Below, in pieces: positions 10,816 through 21,671 of a stretch of 64,000 nt of DNA (positions within the stretch are counted from its first letter, which is position 1; every line of letters starts with the position of its first letter). The stretch is from the NCBI RefSeq assembly GCF_014356525.2, contig NC_052507.1, positions 49,825,952 to 49,889,951 on the forward strand. Direction: 5' to 3'. The notes beneath the pieces are model-generated. The model made no database searches and was not told where the DNA came from. It saw nothing but the letters and a program-made list of their open reading frames with translations. This stretch comes from Nilaparvata lugens (taxonomy: Eukaryota > Arthropoda > Insecta > Hemiptera > Delphacidae). Position numbers and translations under genes: made by a program.

Positions 10816-12864
10816 TTTCAGCGATGTTGAGGACCCTTGTGTTTTCTCAGCCATATCCGATTTTCTTCCCTGGTTTTCGTTGGACGTCGTTTGATGCTGA
10901 TTTGCGCTCGCATTACCCATCCGGTTATAATTGTTGTTCCTGCTATGTGTGGCGTTGTTGGAGTATGGTTTATGGGGTTGGTTTATGCGGTCTCGTCCGT
11001 CATGATAGTAGGCGTTTCTCCGGTTTGGATCAGACTGCTGGTTGTGGTTCTGGAAATTCCTCCTATTTTCTGGTTGGTTTTCTTTGTTTAGTCGCTGTTG
11101 AGAATTCGTGTTGCGGTCCTGGTTATTAGCAGAATTAAATGGACGGCGGGCATTAGAAAAAGGGGAAGTATTTTGTTGGGGTTGGGGATCTTGATGCGGA
11201 TGTTCTTGTCGCACAGTGAAGTTATAATCTTCGCGATGCACTGCTTGGATTTCATGGAGATGATTTTCCAGTTCCTTTATAGTCTTAACATGACTGGTCG
11301 CTAGTGCCATCTGTACTGGGTAAGGCAGCTTCCGGATAATAATCTGAGTAAGTGCTAACTCGGCGAAAGGTGTGTCCAGTTGTGAATTTTGGTACCTGAT
11401 GTTTGATACGAAGGCGGTGCATGTCTGGCCACTTCGAGATGAATATTTGCAGGATATGATATCAGATAGTATGACCCGCTGTCGATCTTGTCCCCAATAT
11501 TGCTCCAGGAAGGCATCTATGAATTCGGATAAACTATTAAATTCGGCGGCACGTCCGTGAAGGAAAAGTAAGGGCTCTCCGGGCAACAGAGTGAATAATT
11601 TGAATTTCCATATGGGCCAGGGTGTGGGGGTAAGCTCTTGAACAGATCTCAGTTGTTCGACGAAGGGTTTTGAGGGCATGGACGCTGGGGTGTCATCAAA
11701 ATGTCCCAGGTTTTGAAAAATTGTGGTGGTGCTGTATGACTCTGAGGGCGATGACAGTTCTAGGTTGGTCCGAGAGTGACTTATGCGGGTTTCCATCTGA
11801 GTGATGCGGGTATCCGTCTGCTCAAATCTTTTCCGGACCTCGGCATCGGCACTCTTCCTTTGCTCGGCGGCAGTGTCACATCGTCTATGTAGGTCGCTGT
11901 ATTGTATAGTCAAACTGTCCACCTGAGAGCTGATAGTAGTTTGCTTTTCACTCAGGGTGCTAACATGGCTCTTCAAATTTGTTATATTGGTCGTAACTGG
12001 TTCAAGTTGCCTTTTAACTCGCCGTATAATGTCCTCATGTTCATTTTGACACGCAGAGATATGTTCATTGACTTTGGCCTGCATGCTTTGTGTTATCTGC
12101 TCTCCTGCTTTGATGCAATGCTGTTTTGCTTGATCAACTACTTTCTCTTTCAGAGTATCCATCTCTACACGTATGTGTTCTTTTAAGGTGACTTCGACAT
12201 TGATTACCTTCATATGCATATCTTGTGATATCTGATCCAATCGGTTATTTGTTTCTACAATGGATTTATCCAGATGCTCGGTTAAATCTTTGATGGTATT
12301 ATCTGTATCATGGAATGCTCTGTCCATTCGCTGACTCAACTTCTCCAAACCCTGTTCATTTACCTTCTTTACTTCTTGAACTTCCTTTTTCAATTCTTCC
12401 TTTGTTTGGTCGCTTTTTTTACTTAGATTGTTTATTGCTTCATTTGTTTGTTCGCTTTTTTCTTTTAATTCTTCCTTTGTTTGGTCGCTTTTTTTACTTA
12501 AATTGTCCATCATCTTGGTTATCGCTTTCAGGAGGGTGTCCGTATCCATTGCGGAAGCGAGCGTATGGCTGATGGTTATCCGCTGGTTCTTCATCTGAGC
12601 GACGGTACAAGAAATGGGAGTTCCTGTCTCGGGGGCGGCATTGTCGACCGGATGTTCTTCTGATACTTCGTCCTCTGGCTCTCGGGCTATCAATGGATCT
12701 TCCAATAGAATGCAGCTCTCCTCCACTTGCGTCGACGACAAGTCATCCAGTATATGTGGGTGGAAATCGGCGGATGCAGTGGCAGATGCGGATGGCGGTG
12801 AACGATCGGGTGAGATGTCCTCGGGGTCTGATAGACTTGGATTGGCTGGGTCGTTTCCTGCCAT
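10810..12864 (-). CDS. gag: Gypsy gag polyprotein
   Basis: Start chosen at the Met of MAGNDPANPS (12864), giving 684 aa. The frame is open upstream to 12981, but that extension is a hydrophobic stretch unlike a Gag N-terminus. Residues 1-90 are acidic and Pro/Ser-rich. About 110-370 is a long heptad-like coiled coil holding a 25-residue tandem duplication (NLSKKSDQTKEEL at 121-133 and 146-158). About 395-545 resembles a capsid domain (WPIWKFKLFTLLPGEP, then ALTQIIIRKLPYPVQ). The last 130 residues are rich in Asn, Gln and Arg and probably bind RNA; there is no CCHC knuckle. Gag forms the particle that packages element RNA. This frame is intact, unlike pol. Confidence 0.88.
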   Translation of the reverse strand: MAGNDPANPSLSDPEDISPDRSPPSASATASADFHPHILDDLSSTQVEESCILLEDPLIAREPEDEVSEEHPVDNAAPETGTPISCTVAQMKNQRITISHTLASAMDTDTLLKAITKMMDNLSKKSDQTKEELKEKSEQTNEAINNLSKKSDQTKEELKKEVQEVKKVNEQGLEKLSQRMDRAFHDTDNTIKDLTEHLDKSIVETNNRLDQISQDMHMKVINVEVTLKEHIRVEMDTLKEKVVDQAKQHCIKAGEQITQSMQAKVNEHISACQNEHEDIIRRVKRQLEPVTTNITNLKSHVSTLSEKQTTISSQVDSLTIQYSDLHRRCDTAAEQRKSADAEVRKRFEQTDTRITQMETRISHSRTNLELSSPSESYSTTTIFQNLGHFDDTPASMPSKPFVEQLRSVQELTPTPWPIWKFKLFTLLPGEPLLFLHGRAAEFNSLSEFIDAFLEQYWGQDRQRVILSDIISCKYSSRSGQTCTAFVSNIRYQNSQLDTPFAELALTQIIIRKLPYPVQMALATSHVKTIKELENHLHEIQAVHREDYNFTVRQEHPHQDPQPQQNTSPFSNARRPFNSANNQDRNTNSQQRLNKENQPENRRNFQNHNQQSDPNRRNAYYHDGRDRINQPHKPYSNNATHSRNNNYNRMGNASANQHQTTSNENQGRKSDMAEKTQGSSTSLKT

Positions 12865-12981
12865 GGTTTGCGGAAAAATAACGCGACGAAAAGGTGTAGT
12901 GAATAAAAAACGTGAAAGGGTTGATGTGATATACAAAATAATTGAATAAAAGATCCAAGTGAAATCGTTATAGCTTTGCAA

Positions 12982-13679
12982 TGAATGAAATACAGAAAAA
13001 GTGATTTAACAATGTGTTCAGTGATGAAGTGAATCAATTTAGCAATATCTTTGACATAAAATGATAATAACATAAAGGATACACAATGGATAATGCGATA
13101 ACGAAGGTACGCCTCTTATAATTTATTATTATTATTATTATGAATATTTTACTCTTATACGTTCTTGCCGCAATTCTATATAGGGCTAGTATTCTTCGCA
13201 AAATTTTATATAAAAGCAGCAGTGTTCTGCTTGAATTATTCCACAATATATCTGTGATTTAATTTGGCTTCCCTTTTCATGCCTTAAAAATTTAAAAAAA
13301 ATGTAAATAACTTCAATCTTCTTTTCCGTAAATTTCTATAGACTGCTTTGCTATAGACCTAATGTTCTTAAAACAATATGACCTTTCTTATGGTATTTCT
13401 TATACCTATGACTTATAATATGACCAATTTTCGAATAACACAATAATGAAATTCTGAGTTCGATTTTTTCTCTAAAAAATTCATCAATCGATAAATTTCT
13501 TTTCCGTTCAAAAATTGGGTATGGCACGTCTTGCTATTTTATATAACAGTGAACAGTTAATATTAAATTTGAAGAAATTCACAACCATGAATTTTTCAAA
13601 AAATTTTCCCGTTGTCAGTGCTATAGTATACTGAGCAACTAAATAATCCTCGTAGTCGATTATCCACCTCTTCAATGCC
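12982..13679 (-). other. Gypsy element 5' leader
   Basis: About 0.7 kb between the primer site and gag. AT-rich, with a (TTA)n run near 13123-13140. It would be the 5' untranslated leader with packaging signals. Short frames here are not credible genes. Confidence 0.6.
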
Positions 13680-13697
13680 TATCACTGTTGGGCGCCA
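13680..13697 (-). other. tRNA primer-binding site of gypsy element
   Basis: Five bases inside the 5' LTR end, the minus strand reads TGGCGCCCAACAGTGATA. The first eleven bases match the complement of the 3' end of insect tRNA-Lys(CTT) as I remember it (TGGCGCCCAAC). Position and TGG start are standard for minus-strand DNA priming. Confidence 0.75.
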
Positions 13698-13702
13698 AAT
13701 CA

Positions 13703-16272
13703 TGTAAAGCTTTTTCTGGGGGAGTCACTCTCACCTCCAAGGATAGGACGATACATGTATAAAGAATCAGATGTGGAATGTAAATAGTCCCACGTTACTG
13801 GCCAAATCATGTAGTGCTGTATTCAAATGCCTCACATTGTGTCGGCAAATTGTGTAAAGCGGTTTTACTCGCCTCACATACGTAAAGTGAATCTTGCACT
13901 GAATCAACGGTGTTGAGGTTATAAATTTTGTAACTGCGTGCGTGGACGCTAAGTATATACCAGACTGATTGGTTCACTACAAGATTCAATACAATTGTCG
14001 GAATCGCAGGAGGCCTAAACGCTCGCTCACCCTTGATTCTTCTTATGACAGATTGTATGGTGATGAAATTTTTATAAGTAGTGTAGCGGTCGCTAAACAC
14101 TGAATACGGATACCTTAAAATTATTACCTGTGAAGAATGAGCATATAAAATCATACAGGTCGAGCAAAAATCCCGATGTAGATAATTTACGGGACTGCGT
14201 CTCTAATAAGTTCCGAAGATTAAAATAGGGTACAAGGACCAGATATCGTTCGGAATATATTTCGAGAACAGAGTCTTGTCGGGCTTTAAGCTCTATTGTA
14301 GGAAATTATATGATCTCCGGCTGCATCTGCTGTACAGTTGATGTATTCGCTCCTAAGTCGAGGTTGGTAACAGATAAAAGCTGATATATGAGCAGGTAAG
14401 GACAGAGAATAAATATCTCGATCTGACCCCACTCACTACATCCACTTAGACCTGTTCCAATATCCAGCTTACTTCAATTATTTCGATGATCGTATTCGAT
14501 CGGTTCTTGATAATATAGAACGTATCAGACACAATAATTGACAGGCTTAAGGAATAATCGAACTCAGAAGACGAATTAACAAAATTGAAATATATTATAA
14601 TAAAATATATGATCACAAAGTGCAGATTCGGAACTTGATTTACAGATTGAAAGTGGTTTAACATTAACAAAAATGATTAGCAATTTTCTTGTACTTGCAT
14701 GATACCATGCATGATTCGACAGAATTTTACAATTGATAAAATTTAACAGTTTTGAAAAAAATAGTGAAAAAATAAATTATAAAATGTTTTTTAAATTTGT
14801 TCGGGGTCGTGGTTCTGGCAGCGGAGGATAGTTAATCAACTACAAGCTCTTATAAATTCTATATTGAATAAATTCTAGGCTCTTAATGACTAATAAGCGC
14901 TTGTCGGCGTGGCCAATAATTTAACGAAGAAAAATTTATATTTTCTGCACTGTAATACTTTTTGAAGCGTAGATTGGGGCCCCTTTAAACTTATACAACT
15001 CACGTGAAACTCCTTGGCGGTCGTGGTTTTCTTCTTTGGATCAAAATCGTTTGATCGGCGGCGGGTCCAGGCTTCGGTCTCAGCACGTGGGGAATTTTAA
15101 TTTAATATCTCCTTCACCAAATTAATTAAGGGATAATTTACCTTTAAACTTTTAATTTATCGATTGATGAAAATAGATTTACAAATAACAATTAGAATAG
15201 CCTAAAAATATTGGCTCACAAATAAAACATATAATTCAAACAAAAATTTTTTACGAATAGGTCTTGGTAACTTTAACGAGGTCTGAACGGTGAGGATTTC
15301 AAAAGGGAAGTGAAGTCTTTTTCTCAGCTTCTTGGCTAGAACTTTCTCTCTGAGAATCTCGGTGTAATAAATTTGCATGAAAATTTGCCATTGGTAGAAC
15401 GATTATGACGTAGACGTGACGTCAGTGGCAAGCAGTAGAATATAATTCCTTTAATTACAATAATAACTCAATTTGTATAATTCTTAAAACTGCTTGATCT
15501 CCTAGACATAGTTCCTCTTATACAATGTACATGTGCTAGCGTATATGATAAGGCAGGTTTGTTGTCTGATAGCAGATTAACATATGTTGTTTTCAAATGA
15601 TCACCCTTTTGGTGCTATTTCTATGCACTATGATTGGCTTAGACTTGCCAAAGAGATTCAATCACCATGTGGTTCAGTTGAAATAATAATTAATAATTGA
15701 ATATTCTTATACAATTTTTATTATGTCTGAGACTGTTATAATTAATTTCTGCTGTTTTTATCAATAATATAATATTCATGCTATGACCTAGTTAGTTACA
15801 ATAATACTTGACATTATAGTATAATTTTTTAAGTAATAAATAATTTCAACGATAATACATACATTTTATTTTTTATTCGAAATTCTTGGTCCTTTATTGA
15901 TAGTTTTTTACTTTTTAGAAATAATATTATAGCTTGCATGAATCTGGCATGACATTTTACAATATGTTGAATCAGTCAGCTGTGTTTGAGCTGCTTTAAA
16001 ACATCTGATCAATAGTAAACAAAGTGTAACCTCAAAATTCAATGAGTAATTCAATAAACGATTCGTGCTCAATTTGCAGAATAATTATAATTTTATTAAA
16101 TAATTCTTTAGAAAATATGCAGTACAGAACGGTACTCTTATCTGATATACAGTTACTGATAAGGAAGCTTTATCGCTCGGTCGCTAACTATTCCTTTAGC
16201 AAATTCTTTCATTTTAAGAAGGTTAATCACAATTTTTCTCTCTTCTCATGAGATTTATTTAAAAAATTCATC

Positions 16273-16275
<3 letters not shown>
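13703..16275 (-). repeat. 5' LTR of gypsy element (long form)
   Basis: 2573 bp from TGTAAAGC to ATCACA in plus coordinates. It retains the about 850-bp central block missing from the other LTR. This LTR would carry the promoter; no TATA box or initiator could be assigned with confidence. Open frames at 13807-14154 and 14446-14670 also appear in other LTR copies and look incidental. Confidence 0.92.

Positions 16276-16334
<59 letters not shown>
16276..16334. repeat. (AT)n microsatellite at gypsy insertion site
   Basis: About 59 bp of alternating A and T immediately beyond the LTR. The first four bases form the right target-site duplication, ATAT. Confidence 0.9.
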
Positions 16335-16338
<4 letters not shown>

Positions 16339-16439
16339 ATAAATTATCAGTATTATTGTGAAAGCTCATGTCTAGGCCTATGAAGATTTTAGTGAGATTA
16401 TATCCTAGTAAAACCATGAACAGATTTTATAATTATTAA

Positions 16440-16490
16440 AATAACTCTCATGCTCTACCGATTGACGCCAAGCAAGAGGCTAAGCGTACT
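16440..16490 (-). repeat. tRNA-like D-arm, possible SINE head
   Basis: The minus strand contains GGCGTCAATCGGTAGAGCA, which resembles a tRNA A box and D arm. It lies directly after the RTE endonuclease scrap. No convincing B box, acceptor stem or anticodon arm follows, so it is not a functional tRNA. It may be a decayed tRNA-derived SINE. Confidence 0.3.
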
Positions 16491-16545
16491 CCACCAAAAG
16501 TAACGTGACAACTTGTATTAGTTTAATCCTTCCTTTTAAGTGTCC

Positions 16546-16860
16546 TTACAGTTTCCAAATAATGACTGAAATTCTGTGTGAGTATTGCTTGAAGCTTATA
16601 ATTCTCTTCTTAGATATCTTATTAACTAAAAATCCTGTTCCACCAGTTGGCCCATTTCCATTCATGTACAAAATCATATCATTTTCTAACAATAAGCACT
16701 GCTCGCTATCTCTTCTTATTTCTGCGAGCCCCATTATGTCCCATTCTACGTTCTTTAGTTCTTCTTATAACTGTTCAACCCTCCAGTTCTCTCTGAGAGA
16801 TCTACAGTTATATGTGTATAACTTTATTTTATTCTACTGGAATTTATAAGGATTGGAAAT
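16546..16860 (-). pseudogene. RTE-type LINE endonuclease N-terminal fragment
   Basis: The minus strand reads YTYNCRSL, a stop, then EELKNVEWDIMGLAEIRRD and TGFLVNKISKKRIISF. These are the opening strands of an RTE ORF2 endonuclease, including the metal-binding Glu in LAEIRR. It breaks after VIIWKL, and a shifted IKLIQV shows where the next strand was. The 1-1700 LINE begins just after this point of the protein, so the pieces could belong to the same family, though not demonstrably the same copy. Confidence 0.75.
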
Positions 16861-16869
16861 AATCCAGCT

Positions 16870-17243
16870 TTTTTTGCATTTGGCACTAAGTACCTGATTG
16901 AATGATTACAAAAGTTCAACAGCTGAGTCATAATTTTGACATAGTCCCACTCACATCACTTCCATCATCAACAGACGACGGAATAATTATTATTAGCTGT
17001 TTTTCCAAGGATGAATAAAAATTATCCTTTCATTGTCCTTCAGCGAATTTACCCAGGGATGAGACCTAGTGCAATCGAATTTTTATATTATAAACTATAC
17101 TATGCTCTGAATTCCGTGTGAATCATTAGAGCCGTTTTCGAGATCCGGTGAAATACAAACATATAAACATCTAAATATCTAAACATCCAAACATCAGAAC
17201 ATCTAAACATATAAACAGAAATTGCTCATTCAATAGTATAGGA
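16870..17243 (-). mobile_element. Helitron-like element family 2, copy A
   Basis: The minus strand starts A|TCCTATACTATTGAATGAG and matches 24859-25210 in inverted orientation through GATCTCGAAAACG, GGTCTCATCCCTGGG and the CAATCAGGTACTTAGTGCC end. The 5' TC preceded by A is a Helitron trait. There is no coding capacity. Confidence 0.6.
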
Positions 17244-17329
17244 TGAAAGGAAATAGGACCAGCTGATGGAATATTATGTTTTTTCTCGATATAGTTTTCA
17301 GCTGATTTTGAAACATGAAAATATCAGGT

Positions 17330-17480
17330 CCAAGAGCTCAAAAGCCTGTTCAATTTCAATCATGATTAAATTCCATCAGAACTAATCAGAGCAGGGTTTT
17401 TTATAGAAGGCTTCTCTGATTGGTTCTCGTGGTATTTAGTCCGGGTTAGGAATTAAAAGACAGGACAACTGGCTCACTGA
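17330..17480. repeat. Fold-back repeat related to the 25214 MITE
   Basis: It contains CATGATTAAATTCCATCAGAAC, then GGCTTCTCTGATTGGTTCTCG, similar to the centre and arms of the fold-back element at 25214-25350. The ends are eroded. Confidence 0.45.
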
Positions 17481-17497
17481 AGGCCATGGCTGCGTTT

Positions 17498-17660
17498 TTT
17501 CCCAGAGTTGAGACCTGTTCCAAAATATTTTTTCATCGCAAACGTACTCTATTCCGGATTCAATAAAAAAATGTTTTCGAGATCCGTCAGACATACATAC
17601 TACATTCCGCTAATAGACATATTCAAACAGAAACTGTTCGCTTAGTATTATTATTGAATT
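17498..17660 (-). mobile_element. Helitron-like element family 2, fragment
   Basis: A short diverged copy of the same family, sharing CCCAGAGTTGAGACCTG, GTTTTCGAGATCCG and AACAGAAACTG with the 16870-17243 copy. It is truncated at both ends. Confidence 0.5.
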
Positions 17661-17925
17661 CAATGATTATGATTTCATTTGATGAGAGCTTATTTCACAT
17701 ACTAATAACAACGGGCATAAAAAGCAAAAATGGCAATCATAATTTTGAAATCGAAACAGTAGTTATCATCTTATCTCCATCTGATCTAATGTAAACAAAT
17801 TATAGTAAGATTCTCATCAATGTGTCAGCATTATTTGAATAGGGAGCATTTATGCTATTAATGAAGTATACTGTCAGTTTCAAGTGAATATCAACGAACT
17901 GTTATGCATATTCTCCATTTTTTTT
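17661..17925. other. AT-rich, nothing recognised
   Basis: No coding frame or repeat structure supported here. Confidence 0.5.
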
Positions 17926-18061
17926 ACTTTCCTTGCCCTATTACCATAGGTAAGGAAAGTATTGCTTTCCGAAAAAGATTAAGGTTCCCCAATTTCTATA
18001 CGTTTCAAGGTCCCCTGAGTCCAAATAAGTATTGGGTAAGTTTGGGTATTGGTCTGTATGT

Positions 18062-18162
<101 letters not shown>

Positions 18163-18613
18163 AGTGTATGTGCATCTGTGTACACGATATCTCATCTCCC
18201 AATTAACGGAATGACTTGAAATTTGGAACTTAAGGTCCTTACACTATAAGGATCCGACACGAACAATTTCGATCAAATGCAATTCAAGATGGCGGCTAAA
18301 ATGGCGAAAATGTTGTCAAAAACAGGGTTTTTCGCGATTTTCTCGAAAACGGCTCCAACGATTTTGATCAAACTCATACCTAAAAAAGTCATTGATAAGC
18401 TCTATCGACTGTCACAAGTCTCATATCTGTAAAAATTTCAGCAGCACCACCCCATCTATGCAAAGTTTGATTCTAGATTCTCAATTATCAGGCTTCAGAT
18501 ACAATTTAAACAAAAAAAATCTGGTGTGGCGCACTCACACAACTTTCCTTGCCGTTATGATTTGATCACCTGACGCTAGTGTTCTCGCGCATATCAAGTC
18601 TACTTATAAACAA

Positions 18614-18812
18614 CTAGCCGTCAGGCTCGCTTCGCTCGCCATATCCGTCTAGCCAGGGGGCTCCGCCCCCTGGACCCCCGACTGGATTGTCCAAGAATGA
18701 GATTAGCAGGCTCGCTTCGCTCGCCTGCATTTTTATCATGTTAGGACAATCCAGTCGGGGGTCCAGACTAAACGTCTGGCTAAACGGATATGGCGAACGA
18801 AGCGACGGCTAG
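18614..18812. repeat. GC-rich palindrome at Helitron-like 3' end
   Basis: About 70-bp arms containing CTAGCCGTC, GGCTCGCTTCGCTCGCC, ATATCCGTTTAGCC and ACTGGATTGTCC pair with their reverse complements on the right. Smaller hairpins lie inside the arms (CCAGGGGGCTCCGCCCCCTGG and CCAGACTAAACGTCTGG). It stands out sharply from its AT-rich surroundings. Confidence 0.8.
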
Positions 18813-19293
18813 TAATATAATATTCCCAGGATTGAAGTAGCAGTGCCCAATCAATTTTCCCTCGATAAATGCATTTAAATCTTCAACTTGGTGCCAACCT
18901 AACAAAGTTAACTCAACTTAATGCCAACCTGACAAAATTATTAATTTAGTTGCCAGTTAACAACTGTTTCGAAGAGGTACTCTATCTAGATTATAGTTCT
19001 ATAGTAACATATGATATGGAAATTTCAATTATAATTGGGAGATTGGGAGAAGAAGAATATACATGCTAAAAGACGAACTTTAAACCCTTAAAAACAACCC
19101 TTAGAGTTAAAATATTGCCAAAAGATTCCTTAGTGCGCCTCTAAAGGGTTAACTGAACATACCTACCAAATTTGAACGTTTTTGGTCCGGTAGATTTTTA
19201 GTTATGCAAGTGAGTGAGTGAGTGAGTGAGTGAGTGAGTGAGTCAGTCAGTCAGTCAGTCAGTGAGTGCCATTTCGCTTTTATAATATATAGA
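18614..19293 (-). mobile_element. Helitron-like element family 1, copy A
   Basis: About 680 bp, non-coding. The minus strand begins TCTATATATTATAAAAGCG, then GAAATGGCACTCAC and repeated ACTC/ACTG units, and ends GACGGCTAG|T. TC at the 5' end, CTAG at the 3' end and no target duplication fit Helitrons. A GC-rich imperfect palindrome occupies 18614-18812. Copies B and C are at 31474-32143 and 20894-21243. Confidence 0.65.
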
Positions 19294-19867
19294 AGATCCA
19301 AGCCAGCTGGTGATAGGACAATAACGTTGGAGACATACGAGGTCTGCTGTCTCTTCATAGTGAATCATTTAATAGAATCAACAGTTGCCAACAGTTTGCA
19401 ATAATTGGATAATCACATTTTCTCGAATTTCGAGCTTATTTTCAATTTTAGGTGAAAATGTTACTAAACATTAATTGTAGAGATGCTCATGCTTAATCTT
19501 TTCCACCCGAAATTTTTTGTTTAAATTGTATCTGAAGCCTGATAATTGAGAATCTAAAATCAAACTTTGCATAGATGGGGCGGAGCTCCTGAAATTTTTA
19601 CAGATATGTGACTTGTGGCAGTTGATAGAGCTTATCGATGACTATTCTAGGTATAACTCTAATCAAAATCGTTGGAGCCGTTTTCGAGAAAATCGCGAAA
19701 AACCCTGTTTTTGACAACATTTTTGCCATTTTAGCCGCCATATTGAATCGCATTTGATCGAAATTGTTCGTGTCGGATCCTTCTATTGTAAGGAGCTCAC
19801 GTTCCAAATTTCAAGTCATTCCGTTATTTGGGAGATGAAATATCGTGTACACAGACGCACATACACT

Positions 19868-19952
<85 letters not shown>

Positions 19953-20394
19953 GACCAATATCCAAAAACCACTTTTTTGGACTTAGGGGACCTTGAAACG
20001 CATAGAAATTTAGAAATTGGGGTACCTTAATTTTTTCGGAAAGCAATACTTTCCTTACCTATGGTAATAGGGCAAGGAAAGTAAAAAAATAGTGGAAGAG
20101 ATTCAGCATGAATATCTCTACAATTTACGTTCAGTAACATTTTCACCTAAAACTGAAAATAAGCTCGAAATGCCAGAAAATAAGATTATTTAATTGCAAA
20201 CTGTTGGCAACTGTTGATTCTATTAAATCATTCACTATGAAGAGATAGCAGACTTCGTGTGTCTGCAGCGCTATTGTCCTGTCACCAGCTGTCTCAGATC
20301 TTAGAAGATTTGATATACGCGGGAACACTAGCGTCAGTTGATCAATTTTCATAACGGCAAGGAAATTGTGTGAGTTCGCCACACTAGATTTTTA

Positions 20395-20893
20395 TCAAAA
20401 GCTATCTTCTATTTTCTTTGGTAACACAAGTAATATTTGGGAATAATTGATTCATGGGAAAAGCGCCTTACTTCTATGGAAGATTTTTTACATAAGGAAA
20501 AGCAACAACAGCTATTTGTCGTTTTAATAAATAACCCCTTTCTTTCGTCAAGTTAAATTCTGGCCGAATATCCTCATTCTTTGCACACAGATTCCACAAC
20601 GGACACTTCTGGAGTTTCAGAAATACCCTCCATTCATCATACTGAATAATTAAAATTTCATGGAAACTGTTTAAGTTGTTCACGCGATCTGTCAGATATA
20701 CAAACAAAATTAGTCTTGATAGAATAGGATCAATTGATAGAACTCCCGTCATAAAAGTTTATTTTATGAAACATAAAAATTATCTATAACTTACTCCCAG
20801 GAATAGAAATAATAATAGTTATTCTTATATGTATATTCTAATATTTTTAAATCTGATTACCCTTTTTAAAATTTTTCAACATAACATGTTTCG
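20395..20893. other. Unrecognised AT-rich stretch
   Basis: A 92-aa minus-strand frame (20474-20752) is present but has no recognisable domain and no coding signature I can defend. Confidence 0.4.
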
Positions 20894-21243
20894 GAACCTG
20901 ACAAAATTATCAATAGGTCGCCAGTTATCAACTGTTTCGAATAGGTACTCTCTCTGGATTATAGTTCTATAGTAACATATGATATGGACATTTCAATAAA
21001 TTATAATTGAGAGATTGGGAGAAAAAGAATATACATGCTAAAAGACGAACTTTAAACCCTTGAAACCCACCCTTAGAGTTGAAATATCGCCAAAAGATTT
21101 CTTATTGAGCACCTAGGGCGTATAAGGAAGCTATATTCTAAGTTTTGTTGCAATCCATTCAGTAGTTTTCCAGAAATCGGTCAGTGAGTCAGTGATCAGT
21201 GAGTCAGTGAGTCAGTGAGATAAGAATTTTATAAGAGTATAGA
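20894..21243 (-). mobile_element. Helitron-like element family 1, partial copy C
   Basis: Same 5' half as the copies at 18614-19293 and 31474-32143: TCTATACTCTTATAAAATTC at the 5' end, CACTGACTCACTGA units, then AGCATGTATATTC, CATATGTTACTATAG and CAACTGTTTCG. It lacks the GC-rich palindromic 3' end. Confidence 0.6.
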
Positions 21244-21249
21244 TGTATA

Positions 21250-21545
21250 GATTAACGTGGAGAATGTTCCCTCTCTATTGGTGTCTGGATCATTTCTATC
21301 CGATTTATAGATATTTTTTAATATTAATGATTGATAGGTTCGTCCATGTCGAGATATTCCGAGCAGAAAACATGAAATTTTCAACATGCTGGAAACTTTT
21401 TCGTTTCGAAAGATAAGTGGGTGGTGGAAGCGAGAAAGTTCCTCAAAAATAATTGAAATTATTTTTTCAATTATCAAAAGTAGTCGGAAGATCGTATTTT
21501 GGTCTCCAAGGAATTTTAAAGCTAGGAGAGCGGCTGCATGTTATG
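21250..21545 (+). repeat. Left arm of a large inverted repeat
   Basis: Shares GAGAATGTTCCCTCTCTATT, GGATCATTTCTATCCGATT, AAACATGAAATTTTC and GAGAGCGGCTGCATG with the reverse complement of about 23985-24285. Identity looks around four fifths by eye. No known protein is encoded. Confidence 0.65.
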
Positions 21546-21671
21546 CATTGTGTACTAAATTGTATGCTATAAGCTGACAATTTAGAAGATATTTGACTGG
21601 ATTATTTCAAGCGCAAGCAGCTGATAGCCTCTAGAAAGGCTGTAATGAAACACCGCTAGGATTATTCAATA

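Larger units (their letters stand above)
4199..16275 (-). mobile_element. Full-length Ty3/gypsy LTR retrotransposon
   Basis: On the minus strand the order is 5' LTR (16275-13703), tRNA primer site, gag (12864-10810), protease-RT (10707 down), RNase H, integrase (to 7170), polypurine tract (5936-5923) and 3' LTR (5922-4199). LTR ends are TGTGATGAA and TTTACA, giving the usual TG...CA. Domain order protease-RT-RNase H-integrase defines Ty3/gypsy. No envelope-like frame is seen between 7169 and 5937. Pol carries two in-frame stops before the RNase H, one frameshift and one stop before the integrase, so this copy is not autonomous. It sits in an AT microsatellite. Confidence 0.93.
18520..20082 (-). 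mobile_element. Inner TG-repeat MITE, inserted in the outer copy
   Basis: A second copy of the same family on the opposite strand, from ACTTTCC at 20082 down to CCACACCAGA at 18520. The A-runs at both junctions (18512-18519 and 20083-20089) look like a target-site duplication. It is itself interrupted by the Helitron-like element at 18614-19293. (AC)n lies at 19871-19948. Confidence 0.75.

Noticed and set aside
10837..12949. Several plus-strand frames opposite gag
   Set aside because: Shadows of the intact gag frame on the minus strand.
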